From assembly GCF_001690985.1 (NCBI RefSeq), contig NZ_MAJS01000024.1, positions 62,001 to 126,000 of the forward strand: a stretch of DNA of 64,000 nucleotides. The letters are read 5' to 3'. The translations under genes were made by a program, and so were the position numbers. The stretch is from Aliivibrio sp. 1S175. GTDB lineage: Bacteria > Pseudomonadota > Gammaproteobacteria > Enterobacterales > Vibrionaceae. Position 1 is the first letter of the stretch; the number at the start of each line of letters is the position of its first letter. The notes beneath the pieces were generated by a model. The model was not told the DNA's origin and did no database searches. It saw only the letters and a list, made by a program, of their open reading frames with translations. This document shows, piece after piece, positions 1 through 8,995 of this stretch.

Positions 1-397
1 TAATCATAGAGTTAGTATCAGGTTCAAAATGATAAAAATTCGATACGTCAGGCAATGTAATCCACAAGTGCCTATCTTCGTTACGAAACGAAAAAGAATG
101 TATCTTCTCATTCAGGGCAAAGTAATTTTTTACGTCTTCCGGTAACTCTTCTGGATGCACAAGGTTCAGATTGCTCGCGGTTAAATCAGCATAATTCAAA
201 AGATACTGATTCAACTCTTGGTTTGTGCTGCACTCAGACAATCTTAGTAAGATACGTTGGAATGCTGCACTTTCCATATCTTCAAGTACATAGTCATAAT
301 CGGAAGATAACTGATAAACGAATTCATCATAAGCAAAAAGGCTAAGAATAAAGAAAAAAAACAACCGAATAAAAGATTCTATATAGATACGCCACAT
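1..397 (-). CDS. Sensor histidine kinase, N-terminal part (cut by window edge)
   Basis: Reading the minus strand from an ATG at 397 gives an open frame running off the window edge (about 132 codons), starting MWRIYIESFIRLFFFF. A hydrophobic segment at about residues 5-20 would be the first membrane helix, followed by a polar region that looks periplasmic. The gene starts 18 bases after the stop of the upstream response regulator, the usual layout of an RstA-RstB-type pair. HAMP, HisKA and ATPase domains would lie outside the window, so the kinase call rests on position and N-terminal architecture only. Confidence 0.7.
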   Translation of the reverse strand, partial: MWRIYIESFIRLFFFFILSLFAYDEFVYQLSSDYDYVLEDMESAAFQRILLRLSECSTNQELNQYLLNYADLTASNLNLVHPEELPEDVKNYFALNEKIHSFSFRNEDRHLWITLPDVSNFYHFEPDTNSMI

Positions 398-415
398 ACT
401 TAAATATCCTAATTT

Positions 416-1141
416 CTAGTCGTTCCAAGCGTCCGGTACAAAAACGTAGCCTTTTCCTCTAACAGTAATAATACGGTAGGGTGAAGACGAAGTATCTCCC
501 AGTTTTTTACGCAAGCTGACCACTTTGTTATCTATAGTACGATCTAATCCATCATACTCAATACCACGTATAGCACGGGTTAAGTCATCTCTTGACAACA
601 CTTGATCCGCAGAACTGCCAAGCAACCATAAAAGATCAAATTCGCTATCTGTCATAACAATATGCTTACCAGACAGTTCACACCATTTCCTTATATTATT
701 GAGCAATAACCCCCCAAAAATTAATGTGTTTTCTGACGATTGATATATGGATTCTGGCAAGTGTATGTGGGTACTTTCATTACGAACTAAAGCTCGTAAT
801 CGGGCTAATAGCACTCGTGGTTTTATAGGTTTAGTAACAAAATCATCAGCGCCAATTTCCAGCGCAACAACATGGTCAAAATCATCGCCGCTAGAAGTCA
901 GTATTAGTATCTTACCTAAAAACTTGGGACGGATTTGTCGGCAAATTGTCAGGCCATCGATATCCGGTAACATAAGATCTAGCATCACTAGTTCAGGCTG
1001 TTGAGAAATAATGGCCTCAACAGCACTTTTACCTTCCGCAAACTCTACCACATCGAAATTTTGTGCCCTAAAGTACGACGACAGGATCTGACGAAGTTTA
1101 TTGTCATCCTCAATAATAAAAAGACAGTGAGTAGTGTTCAT
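416..1141 (-). CDS. OmpR/PhoB-family response regulator (RstA-like)
   Basis: 241 residues, the usual length for the family. The receiver domain (about 6-118) has the acidic pair at E11-D13, the phosphoacceptor D55 in LVMLDLMLPD and the conserved lysine in VTKP. The C-terminal winged-helix domain (about 140-236) ends with the typical RGKGYVF motif. It should bind DNA when phosphorylated by the kinase encoded just downstream. The target genes are unknown; the nearest divergent gene is the subtilisin-like protease at 1436, separated by a 294-base gap with GTGCAAT repeats. The family call is firm; the RstA affinity is by general likeness. Confidence 0.9.
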   Translation of the reverse strand: MNTTHCLFIIEDDNKLRQILSSYFRAQNFDVVEFAEGKSAVEAIISQQPELVMLDLMLPDIDGLTICRQIRPKFLGKILILTSSGDDFDHVVALEIGADDFVTKPIKPRVLLARLRALVRNESTHIHLPESIYQSSENTLIFGGLLLNNIRKWCELSGKHIVMTDSEFDLLWLLGSSADQVLSRDDLTRAIRGIEYDGLDRTIDNKVVSLRKKLGDTSSSPYRIITVRGKGYVFVPDAWND

Positions 1142-1268
1142 AGTAATCCTCTGTGAGATTTAAAGCTCTTATTTTATTAAATTAGTTAATAATCATTCCC
1201 CGACGATTCAGAAAATAATGACAATTTTATTATATTGTCAGTCTAATTAAATTTGTATATTTCAATCC

Positions 1269-1312
1269 GTGCAATGCAAAAAACGTGCAATCCTAAGACG
1301 GACGAATGCAAT
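1269..1312. promoter_or_regulatory. Direct repeats GTGCAAT in the divergent regulator/protease gap
   Basis: GTGCAAT occurs at 1269-1275 and 1285-1291, with ATGCAAT at 1306-1312, at spacings of 16 and 21 bases. OmpR-family regulators often bind direct repeats, so this could be an operator for the adjacent regulator, but the repeats are short and this is a guess. The rest of 1142-1435 is very AT-rich with no gene seen. Confidence 0.25.
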
Positions 1313-1435
1313 CACAAGCAGCGCAGTTGAGTTAATCATTAATTTTTTCAACAACTCTAATTTTTAGCACTTCCACCATTTCATTGATTTATTGTAAGTT
1401 TTATTTAAATTACATCGTTAGGGTAATATTTCAAT

Positions 1436-3397
1436 ATGATTAATACATATAGAATCACATGTTTATTTTTTTTATCACTCTTTATTACTACAGGGTGTGG
1501 ACCTTTTAAAAACAAAAAAGTTGCGTCTCCAATTGAAGATATACCAATACCAATACCAATACCAATTAAAAATATTAATTGCAGACTTGTTAAGTCAATG
1601 GACAATATTAAGGATGTGGGAAGGGATAGTGACGAAAGATGCCTTCCTGGTAATAATGAATTACAAAATCAACAATGGCACTTAATGAATGTTGGGCAAA
1701 ATTCATTTTCAAGACAAGGTGGTATAAGTGGATATGACTTAAATTTATGGGCCGCTCATAGAGCGAGTGTATTAGGAGAAAATATAAACATTGGGATTGT
1801 TGATACTGGTATTTGGCTTGAACATCCTAATTTATTAAATAATGTTCAAGCAGTATCGCCAGGATGGAATTTCCGGACCAAGAATGAAGATATAAGACCA
1901 ATTAACAATGAATCACATGGTACTGCTGTAGCTGGTATTCTAGCTTCAGTAGATAATGACATAGGTACAAAGGGGGTTGCTCCTATGGCAAAAATACAAG
2001 GATACAATCTTATTGGTGATGAGGTTGAGCAGAACTACACTAATTGGCGTAAGTCTCACGGACTTGAACTTGTTAATAAGGCATCTAATAATAATGCATT
2101 TAATAAAATTTATAATTTAAGCTTTGGCTCTGAAAATACTCAGCTTGAACCTTATTCACTAATTCAAGTAATGAAAGATGAAAATTTAATATATATGACT
2201 AACGAATATGATGTTATGTATGTTAAAGCGGCTGGTAACGAATATAAGGACTACCTATACGATGGAATGTATTTTTTTACATCTTATTCTCTATTGGCTG
2301 AGCCCTATAATATTCCAGTTGGAATCAGTACTATTAATGATATTAGTAATAATTTTTATGGTTATTTAGTTGTTAGCGCTATAGATGCATTTGGAAAAAT
2401 TTCGGATTATAGTTCAGTAGGAAGTAACATTTTTATTAGTGCCCCTGGTGGGGGTTATGGGGAATATGGACCCGCTATTGTTACCACTGATTTGCCAGGT
2501 TGCGACAAGGGACAAAATACAACGACAGGCGATCATATAAATAAATTGCATGGTGGAAATAAACATGATCCAGATTGTAATTATACCGCAACTATGAATG
2601 GGACATCTTCAGCGGCGCCAAATGTGTCGGGCTCTATTGCTTTGATTATGTCAGCTAATCCTAATTTAAAGCAAAGGGATATTCGGGATATTTTAATAAA
2701 GGGGGCTACCCGTATAGATGAATATTATCCCGCTATAGAAGGGAAATATTATTATAATCCTGACAATGATGGTTTTTATGACACTTATACTGCTATTGAA
2801 CCTTGGGAAAGGAATAACGCAGGGTTTTGGTATAGCCCATTATATGGTTTCGGACTTGTAGACGTTAATAAGTCTTTAATATTAGCAAAAACTCATGAAC
2901 CGTTACCTGATATGAAAATATCTAGTTGGATTGATACTAGTGATGATAAAATTGAGATTCCAGATAATGGAATCCATATTGTAAGTAGTATAACAGATGT
3001 TAACAACTTAACCGTTGAATCAGTACAAGTAAATTTAACATTTGACCATGAAAGGATGTCAGACTTATTAGTCAAATTAATTTCACCAAGTGGAACAAGT
3101 AGTACATTATTGTCTCCACATAGTGCTATAATTTTTTCTTCAGAAGAAAAAAGTTATGATGACACCTCTAATTCTACATTATTTTTATCTCATAAATTTT
3201 ATGGCGAATCATCCGAAGGAGATTGGAAATTAGTCGTATCTGATATGAGTAAAAAAGTTGAAGTTTACTATATAGATGATTTTTACAGCACATTAAGCTT
3301 GGACAAAGATAATCAAAACCCTCGCATCATGACAGTAAAAAACAACAGAGTTAATGGTATTTTAAACTCATGGTCCTTACGAATATTTGGTCATTAA
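1436..3397 (+). CDS. Subtilisin-like (S8) serine protease, lipoprotein, with C-terminal P-domain
   Basis: 653 residues. The N-terminus is a signal sequence ending in TTGC at residues 18-21, a loose lipobox, so it is probably a lipoprotein. An Ile-Pro repeat (36-44) leads into the peptidase S8 domain: catalytic D123 (GIVDTG), H161 (ESHGTAVAG), oxyanion N268 (AAGNE) and S391 (GTSSAAP). About residues 505-653 resemble a proprotein-convertase P-domain, with the typical ISPSGT and GDWKLVVSD pieces and ending NSWSLRIFGH. All catalytic residues are present, so it should be an active exported protease; the substrate is unknown. The coding sequence is visibly more AT-rich than the mannosidase and later genes, which suggests horizontal transfer. 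The small secreted protein at 3411 follows directly. Confidence 0.9.
   Translation: MINTYRITCLFFLSLFITTGCGPFKNKKVASPIEDIPIPIPIPIKNINCRLVKSMDNIKDVGRDSDERCLPGNNELQNQQWHLMNVGQNSFSRQGGISGYDLNLWAAHRASVLGENINIGIVDTGIWLEHPNLLNNVQAVSPGWNFRTKNEDIRPINNESHGTAVAGILASVDNDIGTKGVAPMAKIQGYNLIGDEVEQNYTNWRKSHGLELVNKASNNNAFNKIYNLSFGSENTQLEPYSLIQVMKDENLIYMTNEYDVMYVKAAGNEYKDYLYDGMYFFTSYSLLAEPYNIPVGISTINDISNNFYGYLVVSAIDAFGKISDYSSVGSNIFISAPGGGYGEYGPAIVTTDLPGCDKGQNTTTGDHINKLHGGNKHDPDCNYTATMNGTSSAAPNVSGSIALIMSANPNLKQRDIRDILIKGATRIDEYYPAIEGKYYYNPDNDGFYDTYTAIEPWERNNAGFWYSPLYGFGLVDVNKSLILAKTHEPLPDMKISSWIDTSDDKIEIPDNGIHIVSSITDVNNLTVESVQVNLTFDHERMSDLLVKLISPSGTSSTLLSPHSAIIFSSEEKSYDDTSNSTLFLSHKFYGESSEGDWKLVVSDMSKKVEVYYIDDFYSTLSLDKDNQNPRIMTVKNNRVNGILNSWSLRIFGH
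1541..1566 (+). repeat. Hexanucleotide tandem repeat ATACCA (4.3 copies) inside the protease gene
   Basis: Four perfect copies of ATACCA plus two bases lie in frame and encode an Ile-Pro repeat between the lipid anchor and the protease domain. Because the unit is six bases, slippage would change linker length without shifting the frame. Confidence 0.85.
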
Positions 3398-3410
3398 AAT
3401 GGTATTCCTT

Positions 3411-3812
3411 ATGAAAAAATTTATTTTTTTACTTATTTTTACAATCTCTTATTTTTCTTTTCAATCTAGCGCGAAAGCTAATGAATTTAAACAAATATGC
3501 AAATCAAATAATGCTTATGATTATATGAAAAATCAACATGAAAAGAGAAGCTTTATGTATAAAACAAATAATGATGGAGACCTTATCACAAGTGATAAAA
3601 TTGAAAATCTTATTTTTTTAAAATTAGATAACGATAGTGAAATCTCGGTGTTGGTAAAAACATTCCCTATAAAGTTTATGTATAGTCGAAACCGTATTTT
3701 TGTATTTAACATAGATAAAGGAGTCAATATCTGTAAGCTTCGAAATAATATGCTTAAAAAAGGTTTCTATCCAGAATTTGAATTTAATAAAAATAAATTG
3801 AAATTGAAATAA
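3411..3812 (+). CDS. Small secreted protein of unknown function
   Basis: 133 residues from the ATG at 3411, chosen because it gives a clean signal peptide (MKKFIFLLIFTISYFSF, then SSAKA). In-frame starts at 3399 (ATG) and 3387 (TTG) are possible, but 3387 overlaps the protease stop. The mature part is Lys/Asn-rich with two cysteines (in KQICKS and NICKLR). It begins 13 bases after the protease stop and shares its very AT-rich composition, so the two are probably co-transcribed. A role as protease inhibitor, chaperone or substrate is possible but unsupported. No family recognised. Confidence 0.75.
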   Translation: MKKFIFLLIFTISYFSFQSSAKANEFKQICKSNNAYDYMKNQHEKRSFMYKTNNDGDLITSDKIENLIFLKLDNDSEISVLVKTFPIKFMYSRNRIFVFNIDKGVNICKLRNNMLKKGFYPEFEFNKNKLKLK

Positions 3813-3825
3813 AAAATTAAAATAT

Positions 3826-3857
3826 CGTTAGAATACTTTCCTTTAAGTATTCTAACG
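3826..3857. terminator. Perfect 13-bp stem-loop after the protease operon
   Basis: CGTTAGAATACTT (3826-3838) pairs perfectly with AAGTATTCTAACG (3845-3857) around a 6-base loop. There is no strong U-tract on the plus side, although the left flank is A-rich. It is placed to end the protease/secreted-protein transcript. It is weak in G+C, so it could also be a protein-binding palindrome. Confidence 0.55.
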
Positions 3858-4341
3858 TGTTATTAATACGTTATTTATGGGAATACAAAACTCACCATGA
3901 ATTCATTATTATTAACTATAAATATCTAACTTAGATATATTAATATCCCAAAAAATACTTAGTAAAGGATATTTCACGACAAACACAGATTCAACTTAAA
4001 ATGGATAAAGTGCCAGATTTTGATCGAACTAAGTCTCAGAACTTGATGATTCAGAAGGTGCGTGGTACCCAAAGAAAAAGAAAGTCACAGAGAAATCGTA
4101 ACAGGGCAAGATATCATTCAATTTTTTCAACTCTGTTAATGTTGTGAAAATAACAAAAAATAATTGTGCTAACCATCTAATTTGTATAAATAAAACGACT
4201 TACTCTTGTTTTGTTCGAGAGTACCATCACATTTTTATTTTCTTCTCAGACATACACTCTTTTGCTACTTATGAATATCGTTCAGCATGACTTAATTATA
4301 ATGTTGAACTACTTATATCAACGGCATCAGAAGGATTCTTT
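3858..4341. other. Intergenic region without a clear gene
   Basis: About 480 bases between the 13-bp stem-loop and the beta-mannosidase. A stretch around 3990-4101 reads like decayed coding sequence in two adjacent frames, ending in a Lys-rich tail and TAA at 4099-4101, but no intact ORF with a ribosome binding site is present. No convincing operator was seen upstream of the mannosidase; its ribosome binding site is AAGGA at 4331-4335. Confidence 0.5.
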
Positions 4342-6750
4342 ATGTCGCAGGTTTCTCTTAATGGCGATTGGACACTTACCTCGCCTACGCATTCTCAACT
4401 CTCTATCCCAATGTCTATTCCGGGAGATAATTATCACGCTTTATTAAAAGCAAATCTCATTACGGATCCTTATCAAGAAACCAATGAAGAACACGTTCAA
4501 TGGGTGCGGGAATGCGATTGGCATTTATCTCGTACTTTCTCTCTTCCATCATCAGAACTCAATGCTTCTTCACTACTCTTAAACCTAAGCCGTCTCGATA
4601 CACTGGCTGATGTTTTTATTAATGGAGAGTTAGTATTACGCAGTACAAATATGTTCCAACAGCATCGTATTGATATCAAACCTTTTACTGTGCTTGGAGA
4701 AAACCATATCGATGTACATTTTGCGCGCGTAGATGAAGAAGGGAAACAACGAGCAGGTACACTACCAATGCCTATTCCATGGGCGGTAGGGAACAACCAA
4801 GTTCCTCACATGAATCTTATCCGTAAAACACAATGTCACTCAGGCTGGGACTGGGGAATTTGTTTATTAGTTTCTGGTATTTACGATCCTGTTTATATTG
4901 AAGTGATTGATCAAATTACGTTACTGTCCGTTCATACTGAGCAAATTTGGCACCAAGGAAGTGTTGATGTCAGCGCTGTAGTTCATCACGATCCGATAAG
5001 TGATCATGAACTCACCGTGACATTTGGCGATCAAATACAAATGACCACCACTTGTGAAACGGGGATCACTGTCGTTAATTTCCACATTGAAGACCCTGAG
5101 CTTTGGTGGCCAGCAGGATACGGAGAGCAACCATTATACTCTTTGCATGTTGATCTGAATAATCAATCAATCTCTAAAAAGATAGGGCTTCGCCAAATTA
5201 CCTTAAACAATAAAGACGATGCCATTGGGTCTGCAATGGAGTTTGTGATTAATGGCTTCCCTATTAATTCAAAAGGGGCCAACTGGATCCCTATGGATGC
5301 AATGCCAAGCTTAGAGTCTGAAGATCGTTATCGTGAACTATTGAGCAGTGCAAAAGAAGCCAATATGAATATGATCCGCGTTTGGGGCGGTGGTCAGTAT
5401 GAATCAGATACCTTCTATGAGATTTGTGATGAATTGGGCTTAATGGTATGGCAAGACATGATGTTTGCATGTTCACTTTACCCTTCCACTGATACGTTCT
5501 TAAAAGAAGTAGAACCTGAGATTCGCCAACAAATAAACCGACTGAAAGACCATCCATCAATTGTCCTTTGGTGCGGTGACAATGAAGTGATTGGCGCTAT
5601 TGGTTGGTATGATGAATCAAAGAATAACAAAACAACCTACACCGTTAATTATGATCGTCTAAACCGTAATATCGCCCAATGGATTGCAGAAGAAGATCCT
5701 AGCCGACGTTTTTGGACCAGCTCCCCTTGTAATGGCGATATGGATTTTGGTGACGCATGGCACAACGATAACCGCGGTGATATGCACTTCTGGGATGTGT
5801 GGCATTCAGGAAAATCATTCAGTGCTTATTTAGATATTAAACCGCGTTTTTGTTCAGAGTTTGGTTTTCAATCATGGCCTTCTTTTGCGGAAGTGAAACG
5901 CTTTGTTCCTGAACATGATTGGAACGTCACCTCCCCAACATTTGAAGCGCACCAAAAAAATGGCCGTGGGAACAGCATCATCACTGAGATGTTTACTCGT
6001 TATTTCCGTTTTCCATCCAACTTTGAACAGATGTTGTATTTAAGCCAAGTACAGCAATCTATTGCGATTAAAACTGGGTGTGAATATTGGCGAGCGATAA
6101 GCCCTATTTGCCGAGGTATGTTGTATTGGCAATTAAATGACAACTGGCCTGTAAGTTCTTGGTCTAGCATTGAATACAGCGGTCGTTGGAAACAACTTCA
6201 TTATCATGCGAAGCGATTTTTTGCACCGACCTACATTCCTTTTGAAGAAACCGATAAGGAAGTTCAAATTAGAGTCGTTAACGATTCTCGATTTGAAAAC
6301 CATATCGACGGTAATGTGTATTGGATGGATTTCAATGGCGAAGTTCTTGGTCAATGGGCAATTAATTACTCTATTGAAAAAGATGGCAATGATATCATTT
6401 GGTCATTAACAAAAGAGAAATTTCAAGTCAGTGAAAATAACTGCTTTTTCTTTGTCGAAATAACCGTTAATGGCGAGAAAGTTCAAAATACATGGTTTGC
6501 TGCACCAACGATTAAACAACTTACGATTAAAAAAGCGAATATTGAAGTAACTCAAGAAGATAATCGCATTACTCTGCGCTCTGATTATCCGGCTTTCTTT
6601 GTGCACTTAGAGCACGATGGAAAAGGCAGGTTCAGTGATTCAAGTTTTACTCTGCTGCCTCAAATTCCGGTAACGGTAGATTACCTAGGGGATGACATAG
6701 ATACGTTAATACACTCTTTACGTATTTACGATTTATCTAATAGCTATTAA
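4342..6750 (+). CDS. Beta-mannosidase, glycoside hydrolase family 2
   Basis: 802 residues with no signal peptide, so cytoplasmic. It should release terminal beta-linked mannose from short mannosides. The N-terminal jelly-roll domain is followed by an Ig-like domain (WWPAGYGEQPLY near 255-265) and a TIM barrel with GANWIPMDA (312-320) and RVWGGGQYE (346-354). The acid/base is E415 in CGDNE and the nucleophile is E506 in FCSEFGFQSWPS, both typical of GH2 beta-mannosidases rather than beta-galactosidases. The start has AAGGA seven bases upstream. It stands alone, converging on a LysR gene; manA, which would use the product after phosphorylation, is 50 kb away. Confidence 0.93.
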   Translation: MSQVSLNGDWTLTSPTHSQLSIPMSIPGDNYHALLKANLITDPYQETNEEHVQWVRECDWHLSRTFSLPSSELNASSLLLNLSRLDTLADVFINGELVLRSTNMFQQHRIDIKPFTVLGENHIDVHFARVDEEGKQRAGTLPMPIPWAVGNNQVPHMNLIRKTQCHSGWDWGICLLVSGIYDPVYIEVIDQITLLSVHTEQIWHQGSVDVSAVVHHDPISDHELTVTFGDQIQMTTTCETGITVVNFHIEDPELWWPAGYGEQPLYSLHVDLNNQSISKKIGLRQITLNNKDDAIGSAMEFVINGFPINSKGANWIPMDAMPSLESEDRYRELLSSAKEANMNMIRVWGGGQYESDTFYEICDELGLMVWQDMMFACSLYPSTDTFLKEVEPEIRQQINRLKDHPSIVLWCGDNEVIGAIGWYDESKNNKTTYTVNYDRLNRNIAQWIAEEDPSRRFWTSSPCNGDMDFGDAWHNDNRGDMHFWDVWHSGKSFSAYLDIKPRFCSEFGFQSWPSFAEVKRFVPEHDWNVTSPTFEAHQKNGRGNSIITEMFTRYFRFPSNFEQMLYLSQVQQSIAIKTGCEYWRAISPICRGMLYWQLNDNWPVSSWSSIEYSGRWKQLHYHAKRFFAPTYIPFEETDKEVQIRVVNDSRFENHIDGNVYWMDFNGEVLGQWAINYSIEKDGNDIIWSLTKEKFQVSENNCFFFVEITVNGEKVQNTWFAAPTIKQLTIKKANIEVTQEDNRITLRSDYPAFFVHLEHDGKGRFSDSSFTLLPQIPVTVDYLGDDIDTLIHSLRIYDLSNSY

Positions 6751-6764
6751 GGGTTCATTCTACA

Positions 6765-6788
6765 TGGAGGTACTTTTTTGTACCTCCA
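6765..6788. terminator. Bidirectional terminator between beta-mannosidase and LysR gene
   Basis: TGGAGGTAC (6765-6773) pairs perfectly with GTACCTCCA (6780-6788) across a T6 loop, between two convergent genes. Confidence 0.75.
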
Positions 6789-6804
6789 ATTTTATGTAAT
6801 ATGA

Positions 6805-7731
6805 TTAATATTCTGCTTTTACTCGTTCAATAATCAATTCTCTGAACCAACGATGTGAATGGTCAAAATCAAAATGCTTATGCCACATAAGAACATAACA
6901 TCCCGCTTCCATTGCTATGGGCGCTGGTAATATTTTTAATGGTGAGCCTTTCAACATGTTGTCTACGTATTTTGCGGGAGCACATAGAATCAAATCACTG
7001 TGTTCACACAATTCCATTGCTGAATGAAAGTCTGTTAAGTTAACTGCGATATCTCGCTTTAAGTGTTCTAAATTTAGAATATCATCCAACAACCATTGCT
7101 CAATACCACCAAAAACCACTTGTAGATGACGATATTTTAAAAAGGTGTCTAATCCCCATTTTTCTTGAAATAACGGATGGTCTTCTCGAACTAAACAAAC
7201 GGCATGATCTTTAACTAACTCAACATAATTCAATTCTGTGGGAATATTTTCCATGTGCCATTTAGAACGAGAGTCCCACTCCCAACAACTTATTGCCATA
7301 TCAATTTCACAGCGTAACAATTGTTCTAAGCTGTCACGACGCCATGTTTTCGCATGCACATTGACTTGAGGTGCTTGCTTTAATATCTCAGGCATGAAAT
7401 GGGGATAAGTTAAAGAATATGCAGGTTCTACCATGTGAATATCAAATGTTCTTTGGCTTTCACTGGGTTCAAAATGCGCGGGGCGAGTAAATAGCTCCAG
7501 ATGTTGTAACACTTGACGTAATTCTGGTGCTAATTGCTTTGCTCTAGGCGTTGCCCGTAATCCATAAGGTGTTCTCTCAAATAAGGGGTCACCAAATACT
7601 TCACGCAATTTAGCCAACTGCTTGCTAACCGCAGATTGACTTAAATGCAATCGTAAAGCGGCAGAGGTTACGCTTTGCTCTTCTAATAAGACTTCTAGCG
7701 TATTTAGTAAGTTATAATCAAATTGCTGCAC
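6805..7731 (-). CDS. LysR-family transcriptional regulator (YidZ/LeuO-like subgroup)
   Basis: 308 residues. The N-terminal helix-turn-helix (about 8-65) contains QSVTSAALRLHLSQSAVSKQLAKLR followed by FGDPLFERTPYGL, characteristic of LysR regulators and close in style to E. coli YidZ. The remainder is the co-inducer-binding domain. It lies last in a row of three minus-strand genes (DUF4345 protein, SDR, LysR) with gaps of 35 and 44 bases, so it may be read from the same transcript. The effector and targets cannot be told; the adjacent beta-mannosidase is convergent, so the classic divergent-target rule does not apply. Confidence 0.9.
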   Translation of the reverse strand: MQQFDYNLLNTLEVLLEEQSVTSAALRLHLSQSAVSKQLAKLREVFGDPLFERTPYGLRATPRAKQLAPELRQVLQHLELFTRPAHFEPSESQRTFDIHMVEPAYSLTYPHFMPEILKQAPQVNVHAKTWRRDSLEQLLRCEIDMAISCWEWDSRSKWHMENIPTELNYVELVKDHAVCLVREDHPLFQEKWGLDTFLKYRHLQVVFGGIEQWLLDDILNLEHLKRDIAVNLTDFHSAMELCEHSDLILCAPAKYVDNMLKGSPLKILPAPIAMEAGCYVLMWHKHFDFDHSHRWFRELIIERVKAEY

Positions 7732-7775
7732 TAACTGTCCATTCCTTTATTCATCACAATATACGCGGTGAAACA

Positions 7776-8453
7776 CTACTTATTTACTAATGCAAACATA
7801 TCTCTTGAGGTGTATCGATAACAACCATTTGTCTCACTGTTATGTAGTGCTAAATCAAGCATACTTTGAGCAACCAGCTCTCCATGAATAGGCTTATAAT
7901 TAAGTAAAAACCCTCTCATTAAGGGATGAAAGAGTTTCATTATTCCTTGCAATAATGTTTCGTCCGAACGTGTTTCTGCTCTTGTTCCAGACAAAGGACC
8001 AGGCTGCATAAACGTAACATTTTTAAAACCAATCGCCGTGACTTTTTCTTCCATCTCACCTTTGCATTTTAAATAATGCGAAAGTGCAGAACTTGATGCT
8101 CCAATACAAGACACAACATAAATACATTCAACGCCAATATCACGCATAGATTGAGCTACGTCGACCACTAGCGATACATCAATGGCTTTAAGTGCCTCTT
8201 TGCTGCCAGCCTGTTTAATGGTCGTTCCTAAGGCGATAAAACCAATGCGAGGAATACTCTCTTTAAGACTTTCTTTATCAATAGCTAATTCAGAACTTAC
8301 TATCTGGATAAGCTTAGAACTTACCTCTTCTAACGGTCGACGAGTTAAGCTATAAACGTGTTGAACTTCATCATTTTTTAAAGCGAAATTCAATAAATGA
8401 TGGCCAATCAAACCAGTAGACCCTGCAATAATGATAGACGATGGTTCCTGCAT
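7776..8453 (-). CDS. Atypical short-chain dehydrogenase, NAD(P)-binding, HTATIP2-like
   Basis: 225 residues. The N-terminal Rossmann motif is GSTGLIGHHLL (about 11-21), and a YLKCKGEME segment corresponds to the YxxxK site of atypical SDRs in the HTATIP2/CC3 group. The following PGPLSGTRAE loop is also typical. It probably binds NAD(P), but no substrate can be named. It lies between a small DUF4345-type membrane protein and a LysR regulator in the same orientation with short gaps. Confidence 0.85.
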   Translation of the reverse strand: MQEPSSIIIAGSTGLIGHHLLNFALKNDEVQHVYSLTRRPLEEVSSKLIQIVSSELAIDKESLKESIPRIGFIALGTTIKQAGSKEALKAIDVSLVVDVAQSMRDIGVECIYVVSCIGASSSALSHYLKCKGEMEEKVTAIGFKNVTFMQPGPLSGTRAETRSDETLLQGIMKLFHPLMRGFLLNYKPIHGELVAQSMLDLALHNSETNGCYRYTSRDMFALVNK

Positions 8454-8488
8454 AACATGCCCTTACTCAACCTTAATTGAGAATAGAA

Positions 8489-8872
8489 TCACACAGCATT
8501 TTTCTCTGTGTTTTTAATCAGAATAACCCCTAGAATACCAAATCCAAACTCTAAAAACAGATAGAAAAGCAACAATCCATTTGGCATCCCATCAAGAGCA
8601 ATACTTAATAAACGTCCAAATGCCAAGCCCACCATAAAAACAACCAAACTATACAAGGCCGGCAATTGGTACTTTTGATTAAATGCTCCCACTAACCAAA
8701 GCATAGCAAACCCTAAATACAATCCCATAACAGCACGGAAGATATGCGTGACATTAATTGATGTTGGGTCAATATTAAACAAAAAAGGCAATGATTGTGC
8801 AGGCATTAATCCATAGGCAAGCGCTATTATGATTAAGCCAGAAGACGCTGAAAGTAAAAATAATCGGTTCAT
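8489..8872 (-). CDS. DUF4345-type small membrane protein
   Basis: 127 residues with four predicted membrane helices (about 3-22, 46-64, 72-90 and 98-118). The pattern THIFRAVMGLYLGFAMLWL, followed by VGLAFGRLLSIALDG, matches DUF4345 proteins, which have no established function. It is first in the possible three-gene unit with the SDR and LysR genes. Confidence 0.8.
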   Translation of the reverse strand: MNRLFLLSASSGLIIIALAYGLMPAQSLPFLFNIDPTSINVTHIFRAVMGLYLGFAMLWLVGAFNQKYQLPALYSLVVFMVGLAFGRLLSIALDGMPNGLLLFYLFLEFGFGILGVILIKNTEKNAV

Positions 8873-8911
8873 ATTTTATTTCCCATATATTGGTATGCAT
8901 TACTCTATGCA

Positions 8912-8970
8912 TAAAAAAAAAGGTGCATTTACATTCTTAATCACAATGACAAAAATATACCTGCACCTTT
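8912..8970 (-). terminator. Intrinsic terminator of the sulfatase gene
   Basis: On the minus strand AAAGGTGCA (8970-8962) pairs with TGCACCTTT (8927-8919) across a 34-base loop, followed by a run of T to about 8913. The long loop makes the hairpin weaker than usual, but position and T-run fit. Confidence 0.65.
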
Positions 8971-8995
8971 ACTATTATTTATTTGAACTGATGAA

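Noticed and set aside
4130-4165. CRP site before the beta-mannosidase
   Set aside because: Only one half-site (TGTGA) is present; the other half does not match.
8893-8912. TATGCAT/ATGCATA inverted repeat near the DUF4345 gene start
   Set aside because: Seven-base arms in AT-rich DNA; could be chance, and there is no matching repeat elsewhere in the region.
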